Source: Baffinella frigidus (lineage: Eukaryota; Cryptophyceae; Cryptomonadales; Baffinellaceae). From it: a stretch of DNA of 14,787 nucleotides. Below are positions 5,951 to 14,400 of the stretch, in pieces. The notes under the pieces were generated by a model that did not search any database, was not told the DNA's origin, and saw only the letters and a program-made list of their open reading frames with translations. Position 1 is the first letter of the stretch, and the number at the start of each line of letters is the position of its first letter. The stretch spans positions 1,017,308-1,032,094 of the forward strand of contig MU646318.1 of NCBI GenBank assembly GCA_026770585.1, in the 5' to 3' direction. The translations under genes were made by a program, and so were the position numbers.

Positions 5951-6219
5951 GGGGATAAGCCCGCCTCGGGAAATTCCTGGGACGGGCCCAGATCGGCGCT
6001 CGAGGACGTCGCTCTTACAGGGGTACCTCGCTCATAAGAAACCGCAACACCCTCGGACCATACAGTAGGACCATGCCTAGGGTCCTAGGGTGGTCCTAGG
6101 GGGGGGGGCGGTTTCTTGTGAGCGAGGTACCCCTGTATTGCCTCGAGCTGTGAGTGCCTTGAGCTCTGAAAGCCGAAAGCGGGTCCGTCCCGGGAGTTTC
6201 CTGAGGCGGGCTTATCCCC
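5951..6219. repeat. 269-bp imperfect palindrome
   Basis: The outer arms GGGGATAAGCCCGCCTCGGG and CCTGAGGCGGGCTTATCCCC match in inverse. The inner arms ACAGGGGTACCTCGCTCATA (from 6017) and TGTGAGCGAGGTACCCCTGT (to 6136) match too, extending through AGAAACCGC. Between them, partial matches (CTCGAGGACGT versus GCTCGAGGCA) suggest one inverted duplication. The centre contains TCCTAGGGTGGTCCTAGG. Confidence 0.75.
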
Positions 6220-6491
6220 ACGGTTTCCTGAGGTGGGCGTATCCTTTCCTGGGAAGCAGGCCTATCCCAGGAGCGCCGTGCGTGCGCGCATGGAGCTCGC
6301 ATCGACCTCTGTTAATGCCTCGAGCTGTGAGTGCCTTGAGCTCTGAGTGCCGACGCGGGTCAGCTCTGAGTGCCGACGCGGGTCAGCTCTAAGTGCCGAC
6401 GCGCCCCCCCCGACGCGGGAGAAGAGGACACAGTGTCCTCTGTTCTACTATGTACACTTCAATGAATCAACCTCACACGTATCACATTCGC
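6220..6491. repeat. 23-bp repeats and spacer between convergent gene ends
   Basis: Units GCTCTGAGTGCCGACGCGGG start at 6340, 6363 and 6386 (period 23). TGCCTCGAGCTGTGAGTGCC at 6317-6336 repeats 6139-6158 from the palindrome arm. GAGGACACAGTGTCCTC at 6423-6439 is an 8-bp inverted repeat. No gene is seen. Confidence 0.7.
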
Positions 6492-7554
6492 CTACGGCCT
6501 ACTCCGGGCATAACGCGTGGCTGTGATAAACTCCCGCTCGGCTGCTTCGCTCCTCGCCTCCGACGCACGCCCCACCCCGGAGGCCGAATGCGCGAGCGCA
6601 GCCATCCCCTTGGCACTCCCTTCCGCGCCGTGCAGCGAGTCCGGGGCCCCGGAGGCGTCACCGAGCGACGGGAAAGATTCGGCGTCCTTCCCGAGGATCT
6701 TCGCGGAGTCCGCCTCCTCCTGACGCGCCTCCTTCATTAGGTCCGAGTTGTGCTTTGCCGCCTTGGTCGCAGCCGCCAGCGCCGTCGACGCGCCCTTATC
6801 CTGCCCCGCGACAGTGATGAGGTCCGACATGTCCGCTGACGTCGTGGCCTCGCGCCCCCCGCCCTTGCTCGCGGCGCGCTTCCGCGTCAGTAGCCTCAGG
6901 TTGACCGCGCTGGAGCCCAGCTCCTTCTGCGACGCGGCGAGCGCGTCGTCGGCGGCGAAGAGCGCCTGGTTCTCCTTGAGCGCAGCCCCGCGCGCGGCCG
7001 CTTCGATCTTCGCCAGCTTCTTCTTGCTCATCCCATCCGACTGTGGTGGGTGCGCGGGGGTGAGAATGAGGGGAAAAAGTAAGGGGAAATCGAGAAGCAT
7101 GCTGGAAACTTCCGCCTTCGCACGGACAGCTGGAGGGACAGACTCAGTGCACAGAGTGTTGAGCGGTGCCTACCAGGAACCCGAGGGCGTCAGCCCCTGC
7201 CGACTTGGCCTTGGCCGCCAGTTTCTTGGCGCCCAGAGCTGCTTTTGCGCCCGCTGCCGCAACCGTGCTCGAGTTCGTGGCCTTGCCGGCTGTCAGCTCC
7301 TGCTTCTTGCTCACCACGATCGATGCCGCCTCGACTTGGTTGTGCTGCAAGGCCAGGGCCGCGGGCGAAAATTTGGGCAGACTTGCCAGCCTGAGTCGAG
7401 ACCCATCGCTGCTAGACGCCTCTGCCAGTCTCTGAAAGACAGCAGGGCTCGAGGCAGCCGCCGGAACAGCCTCGTCCTGCGATAGGGCCACCAGCACACC
7501 GGCCACGAGCGCCACGGCGGTGATCGCCAACGCGGCTCGACGTCCACCAGCCAT
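6492..7554 (-). CDS. Ala-rich protein with N-terminal hydrophobic helix, two exons
   Basis: Exon 1 is 7554-7174 and exon 2 is 7040-6492 on the minus strand. They join in phase 0 through a 133-bp GT-AG intron (CTG|GTAGGC to CCACAG|TCG). The protein has 309 residues. Residues about 7-23 (AALAITAVALVAGVLVAL) form a signal peptide or membrane anchor right after MAGGRR. The rest is rich in Ala, Lys, Ser and Glu and probably helical (KKKLAKIEAAARGAAL after the junction; QEEADSAKILGKDAESF later). I do not recognise the family. The ATG at 7552-7554 was chosen because the hydrophobic helix follows at once; an in-frame ATG lies at 7746. Codons end mostly in G or C. Unlike its neighbours it has no heptamer intron. 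It is divergent from the EF-hand/LRR gene and convergent with the kinase-like gene. Confidence 0.7.
7041..7173 (-). other. GT-AG intron of the minus-strand gene
   Basis: It starts GTAGGCACCG and ends CGCGCACCCACCACAG on the minus strand. It is 133 bp of unique sequence without heptamer repeats or exon copies, unlike every intron of the plus-strand genes. Confidence 0.65.
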
Positions 7555-8139
7555 CGAAATAGGAATAAAACTCGCTGGGGAGGTTTTAACGCTTGAGCCG
7601 TTTGCCCGGTTTGCCCTGCCGGACTTTCGGGCCGTTAACTCGAGGAGGGGCAGACGGGCCGAGACAAGAGCCTCAGGTCGCCGCAGAAGAAATAGGAACG
7701 TCTTGCGCACGACCACGACTGGACTCACACAATCTTGGTGCTGCAAGTGAAGGACAGGCTGGATCCTGGTCGTCCAAGTATTGAGAATCTTCGCCCCCCC
7801 CCAGCCGAGTCAGTCGTGAGAGCTGCTCGAGCTAAGAGAACGAGCACAGAGCGCGATAGCTGCACTGTTAGTGGTATCCGAGGCGAAGCCAAGGGCGCAG
7901 TGAGCTGTATTCCTGCTGGAGCGAGAGGGAGCCACCATCATCCCAGCCCATCCCCACCCAAGCCTCCAGCCCCGGCGTCTGGCGACCGCTGAGAAAGCAC
8001 CTTGCTTTATCATAGAGGCCCTTCGTCCAGAAGACCTGTCCTGGACCACCGACATCCAAAATCTCTGACGCCTCCGACCCAATCTCCAGTCTCTTGGTCG
8101 TCACGCTGGATCGCTTCTGAAGCGGCGGACACACGGTGC
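7555..8139. promoter_or_regulatory. Divergent intergenic region or 5' leaders
   Basis: This lies between the start of the minus-strand gene and the chosen ATG of the EF-hand/LRR gene. No TATA box or other clear promoter motif is seen. Open frames cross it on both strands, and the frame of the EF-hand gene is open back to 8002, so part may be coding or leader. A poly-C run lies at 7795-7801. Confidence 0.4.
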
Positions 8140-8403
8140 ATGGGTGTGAAGAAAAACTTCGACAGCGTAATAGACTTGACGACCTGGATGGTGGACTCCG
8201 AGAACCCGCAATCGTCGCACGACGCGGTCCAGATGGTGGACAACCGTGTGATGGCGCCGCCGCCGCGCTGGAGGCGGAAGGCGCCCGCCCTCGTGGACGC
8301 CCGCGTGCTCCAGATCATCGAGGGGAACTACGCCGGGCTTGCGGAGGCCTTCGAGGCCATGGATGCCAACATGGACGGGAAGATCTCGCTACGGGAGCTG
8401 CGC
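8140..8403 (+). CDS. Exon 1, first EF-hand
   Basis: It reads MGVKKNFDSVIDLTTW at the start and EAFEAMDANMDGKISLRELR at the end. The loop D75..E86 is canonical. The end was placed at CGC|GCGGGG because only then is the join with 8572 in phase and sensible (LREL-R-AVVQTHG). Confidence 0.7.
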
Positions 8404-11400
8404 GCGGGGTCTCTCTCTCTCTCCTTCTCCTTCTCCCTCTCTCGCTCTCCCTCTTTCTCTCTGTCTCTCCCTCTCTCCCTCCCTCTCTCCCTCTCTCCCT
8501 CTCTCCCTCTCTCTCTCCCTCTCTCCCTCTCTCCCTCCCTCCCTCTCTCTCTCTCCCTCTCTCTCTCGCAGGCGGTGGTGCAAACGCACGGCACATTGTC
8601 TCCGCGAAACACTAAACCCGAACCCCCCGGCAGGCTCGCGGCGATCGATCCGTCAATTGAGTTCACCGACCGCGTGTACACCCCAAACCCTAAACACCAC
8701 ACCCCACATACTAATCCCTGAACACTAAACCCTAAACCCTAACCCCCAAAGCCCAAAACCTAAACCCTACCCCCTAAACCCGAACCCCTCAACCCTGAAC
8801 CCTAAACACCACACCCCAAACACTAATCCCTGAACACTAAACCCTACACCCTAACCCCCAAAGCCCAAAACCTAAACCCTAAACCCTAAACCCTAAATCC
8901 TTAACCCTAAACCAGGCTGATAGGCATTCTGGCGATCGCGGACGACGACGGGTCTTAAACCCTCAAACCAAACCCTAAACCCTAAACCCCAAACCCTAAA
9001 CTCCAAACCCTGAACCCTAAACCCCAAACCCCAAACCCTAAACCCTAGACCCTAAACCCTAAACTCTCAACCCTAAACCCTAAACTCTCAACCCTAAACC
9101 CTAAACCCTAAACCCTAAACTCTCAACCCTAAACCCTAAACCCTCAACCCTAAACCCTAAACTCTCAACCCTAAACCCTAAACTCTCAACCCTAAACCCT
9201 AAACCCTAAACCCTAAACTCTCAACCCTAAACCCCAAACCCAAAACCCAAAACCCAAAACCCCAAACCCAAAATCCCAAACCCAAAACCCCAAACCCAAA
9301 ACCCAAAACCCCAAACCCAAAACCCGAAACCCAAAACCCAAAACCCAAAACCCAAAACCCCAAACCCAAAATCCCAAACCCAAAACCCCAAACCCAAAAC
9401 CCAAAACCCCAAACCCAAAACCCAAAACCCTAAACCAGGTCGGGCGGGATCGACGTCGAGGAGTTCCTCGCCCACTTCGGTAAGCCGGGGTTGCCGAAGA
9501 TTTAGGGGTTGCCGAAGATTTAGGGGTTGCCGAAGATTTAGGGGTTTTGCCGAAGATGTAGGGTTTACTGAACCCTAAACCCTAAACTCTGCACCCTCAT
9601 CCTGAAACCCGAAACCCAAAAACCTGAAACTTAAACCCTAAAACCTGAACCCTAAACCCCAAACCTAACCCCGTAACCCTCATCCCTCAACCCACATGGC
9701 CGCACTCCCTCAACCCTAAACCCTAAACCCTAAACCCTAAACCCTAAACCCTCATCCCTCAACCCCCAGGGCCGGACTCCCTTAACCCTGAACCCTAAAC
9801 CCTAAACCCTAAACCCTAAACCCTAAACCCTAAACCCTAAACCCTGAACACGAAACCCTCGTCCCTCAAGCCTAAACCCGCATCCCTCTGCAGGGCCGCA
9901 CGCGGTGACGAAGCGCGAGATCCGAGACGGGCTGAGCAACATGGGGCGCACGGCCGATGGTACCCTCCCAACCCCTAAACCCTAAACCCTAAACCAACCC
10001 CAAACCCTACACCCTAAACAATCAACACTCAACACTCAACACTCAACACTCAACACTCAACACTCACCAATCCCCCCCCGGCTTACTTGAGAGTGCAGGT
10101 CTAATCGGGTGGTAAATTCCATGTAAAGCTAATATAAACCCCTGGACCAGGCAAGGGGAGCGCGTACCTCTCCCTGGCGATCAGCTCCTCGAAGCTGCAT
10201 GACATTGTCGCCGTGCAGCCCTTCCAGCAGCTCCAGGTTTGGGAAAGCGCAGTGGGGTGTGGGGTGTAGGGTGTGGGCATGACCGCAACGATGTGGGCAT
10301 GCAGGTTTGGGAACCCTAGACGCTAAATGCTAAACACTCAACACTTCACACTAAACACTGACCCCTAGACAATAAACAATAAAGTCGCCGTGCAGCCCTT
10401 CCAGCAGCTCCAGGTTGGAATGAGCAAGAACACCCCAAACACTAAACGCTAAGCCCTGAACCCTACATCCTAACCCCTAAACACTCAACACCAGACACAC
10501 CAAACACAAAACACAAAACACAAAACACAAAACACCAAACACAAAACACCAAACACCAAACACTCCAAGCACTCACAACTAAACACTCACATCAAGGTTG
10601 GAAAAGCGCAGTGGGGTGTGGGGGTGTAGGGTGTGGGCATGACCGCAACGATGTGGGCATGCCATTGTCGCCGTGCAGCCCTTCCAGTAGCTCCAGGTTT
10701 GGGAACCCTAGACGCTGAACACTTAACACCAAACACTGAGCCCTAAACCCTAAATCCTCAACCCTAAACACTCAACCCTAAACACTAAACACCAAACACA
10801 CCAAACACACCAAACACACCAAACATTTAACATCCAACGCACCAAACCCCCACAAACACTAAACACTAAACACTAAAACACTAAAACACTAAACACTGAC
10901 CACTAACTCTAAACACTAAACATCAAACACTAAACCCCAAACCAGTTCCTCGACCTGTCGAACAACGTTCTCGAAGACCTCTCGCCCCTCGGGTCGCCCC
11001 AAACCCTAAACCCCAAACCCTAAACCCTAAACCCCAAACCCCAAACCCTAAACCCCAAACCCTAAACCCTCAACCCTCAACCCCAAACCCTGAACCCTAA
11101 ACCCCAAACCCTAAACCCTACACCCTAAACCCCAAACCCTAAACCCTAAACCCTACAAACACCCACACACCAAACCCTAGACCCCAAACCCAAAAACCCA
11201 AACCCCAAAAAATAAAAAAATAAAACCTAAACCAAAATCAATCTGAGCCAGGTCGCTGCCCTACCTCCTCGAGCTCGACGTTTCCGCGAACCGCCTGAAA
11301 ACGATTCTCTCCTTCACGGTTAACCCCTAAACCCTAAACCCTAAACTGTGAACCTTAAACCTTGAAAGCTAAGCCCTGCTCGGATCGTCTCTTCCAACCG

Positions 11401-14400
11401 CCTGAAAACCATCCTTCGTTCACAGTTCAACCCTAAACCCTAAATACTAATCCCTCAACTCTAAACTCTAAACCCTAAACCCTAAACCGTGGAACCTTAA
11501 ACCTTAAACCTGAAAGGCTAAACCCTAAACGGATAGTCTCCTCAAACCGCCTGAGAACGATCTTCTCCTTCGTGGTCCTGAACCCTAAACCCTAAACCCT
11601 AAACCTTGAACCGTAAACACTAAATCCTGAATCCTTCACCCTAAACCCTCAACCCTAAACGGACCGTCCTGAAAACGATCCTCTCTTTTTCCGTCCTTAA
11701 CCATCCTAAACCCTAAACCCTCATGAACCATCCTACACCCTAAACCTGAAACCATCCTAAACCATCCTAAACCCTAAACCATCCTCAACCCCAAAACCTC
11801 CAAAACCATCCTCACCCTCCTAAACCATCCTAACCATCCTAAACCCTAAACCCTAAACCCCCAAACCCAAAACCCAAAACTCAAAACCCCACACCCCCAA
11901 ACCTCAAACCCTAATCCAGGCGCCCATCCGCCTCCGCAAGGCCAACTGCTCCAAGAACGAAATCGCGACTATGAACGACATCTCTGCGTAAACCCTGAAC
12001 CCTAAACCCTGAACCCTGAATCTTGAACCCTAAACCCTACACCCAAAACCCAAAATCGAAATCGCGATTATGAACGACATCTCTGCGTAAGCCCTAAACC
12101 CCACACCCTTAACCCTGGATCCTGAACCCTAACCCCTAACCTCAAACCCCAAGAACGAAATCGCGATCATGAACGACATCTCTGCGTAAACCCTAAACCC
12201 TAGACCATTTACTCTAAACTCTAAACCCTAGACCATTAACACGAAACCCGAAACCCGAAACCCTAGACCCTGGACCCAAAACCCTCCTCAACCATCATAA
12301 ACCATCATAAACCATCCCAGCCCTCCTAAGCCATTCTAAACCCTAAACCATAAGCCATAAACCATAAAACCCAAACACTAAACACTAAACCCCAAACACT
12401 AAACACTAAACCCCAAACACTAAACACTAAACCCCAAACACTAAACACTAAACACTAAACCCCAAACACTAAACACTAAACACTAAACCCCAAACACTAA
12501 ACACTAAACCCCAAACACTAAACACTAAACCCCAAACACTAAACACTAAACCCTAAACCAGGCACCGCTTCCTGGAGCATCTAGACCTTTCGGGAAACCA
12601 GATCTCCCGCATTCAAGGCGCCCCCCTAAACCCTGAACCCTAAACCCTAAACCCTAAACCCTAACCCCTAACCCCAAAACCTCAAAACCTCACCCTAAAC
12701 GCTAAAACCCGAAATTACTTACCCACTAAACCCTAAACCCTAAACACTAAACACTAAACCCGAACCCCTAAACACTCACCCCTAACCCCTAACCCCTTAG
12801 ACCCTAAAACCCTAAACCCTAAACCCTAAGCCCCAAACCCCAAACCCCAAACCCCAAACCCCAAACCCCAAACCCCAAACCCCAAACCCCAAACCCCAAA
12901 CCCTAAACCCTAACCCCCACGGCAGGCGTCTCCCGCAACCGAGTCCTCCGCACCCTCATCCTCGACAATAACCAGATCCTCGAAATCTCTGGTCGACCCC
13001 CGAATCCTACCGCCGAAGCGGCGCAAACCTGGGTCTCGGGGCGTATTTTTCGGTCGGTAGGACCCTACGGTAGCAAGCCCCTAGGGACCCAGAAAATCCA
13101 CGCCAGGCGGCTCACGCAACCGCGTGCTTCGCACCTCATCCTCGACGATAACCAGATCCTCGAAATCTCGGGCCAACCCCTAAAACCTGAACCCTAAACC
13201 GAACCAACCCTCGGGTCAAACCCCAAACCCTAAACCCAACTAACCGCATTCCTCCACATCAGGAACCTGTGCACCCGAAACCAAAAACTTTCAACCCCAA
13301 ACCCCAAACCCCAAACCCCAAACCCAACCCCTAAACCCCACCCCCTAAATCAGGCCTGGCGGCCGTGCCCATCCAGCACCTCTCGATGCGATGCAACGAA
13401 ACCCTAAACCCTAAACCTTGAACCCTTAACCCTAAAACCTTAAACCCTTAACCCTTACGCCGAGCCCCGCAATCCTAAACCGCAAACCCAGATGCAACGA
13501 ACCCTGCAACCCTAAATCCCAAACCCTCAACCACGCTGTAGTTAAACCCTGAGCCCTGAACCCTACACACTAAATCAGGCCTGGCGGCCGTGCCCATCCA
13601 GCACCTCTCCATGAGATGCAACGCACCCCGCAACCCTAAACCAATCACGGCACTCAGTATCACCTTACTGTATTGCATGCTGTAGGGTCTGGGAAAGGCC
13701 GGAGTTATGCTGGTGCCTGAATCGCCCTCAGCTAAGGGTGCGGAATCACCCTGGCAGCATCCGACCACTCATCGAACAATCATCGTGGTCAAAATCGAAT
13801 CGTGAGCCTTCGAACACTCATCGTGGTCAAAATCGAACCGGGGCCTTGGAGCATGCGGTATCAATTGCGGATTGGGTTACCACAAACCCTCAACCGCGCT
13901 GTAAGTAAGCCCTGAGCCCTGAACCCTACACCCTAAAGCAGGCCTCGCAGACGTCCCGATCCAGCACCTCTCGATGAGATGCAACGAACTGTCGGCGATC
14001 AATGGCCGTGCTCCGCTATCTGAAGAGGTGCCCCCCCCCTAAACCCTGAACCCTAAACCATCAGTTTACCACATGTTTTATTCGGTGTCTCGAATATTTT
14101 TTTCTGAATTGTTTGCCCGGTCTAAATCGTGTGTCCGGTCTAAATTTCCCGCAGGAGGAGGGACTGCTGGCGCTGCTGCATTCGGCGTATGAGGAGCTGG
14201 AGGATGCTTTCGTGGCCATGGACTCAATTCTTTGACCGGTCTAAATTGTGTGCCCGGTCTAAATTAATTATGTGCCCGGTCTAAATTGTTTGTTCTCGCA
14301 GGAGGAGGGGCTCCTAGCGCTGCTGCACTCGTCGTACGAGGAGCTGGAGGACGCTTTCGTGGCGATGGACGTCAACGCGGATGGAATGCTCGACCGAAAG

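Noticed and set aside
6423-6439. GAGGACAC/GTGTCCTC palindrome as operator or terminator
   Set aside because: Only 8-bp arms, no context for either in a nuclear genome.
6748-7485. Long plus-strand open frame (245 codons)
   Set aside because: It lies antisense to the minus-strand gene. That strand gives a hydrophobic N-terminus right after a Met, a phase-0 GT-AG intron and sensible composition. The plus frame is a GC-rich shadow.
8315-8721. Serine/leucine and Arg/Glu repeat proteins on both strands
   Set aside because: Artefacts of the CTCTCC intron.
9000-9230. CRISPR-like regular repeats
   Set aside because: Short heptamer satellite with no spacers and no cas genes in a eukaryotic context.
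9213-9475. Minus-strand frames rich in GFGFWVLG
   Set aside because: Pure translation of the CCCAAAA/CCCAAAC repeat in an intron; no independent coding signal.
10151-14027. LRGUK-type guanylate kinase following the LRRs
   Set aside because: No P-loop GPSGxGK or guanylate kinase motif is seen downstream; the phase-compatible next exon is an EF-hand.
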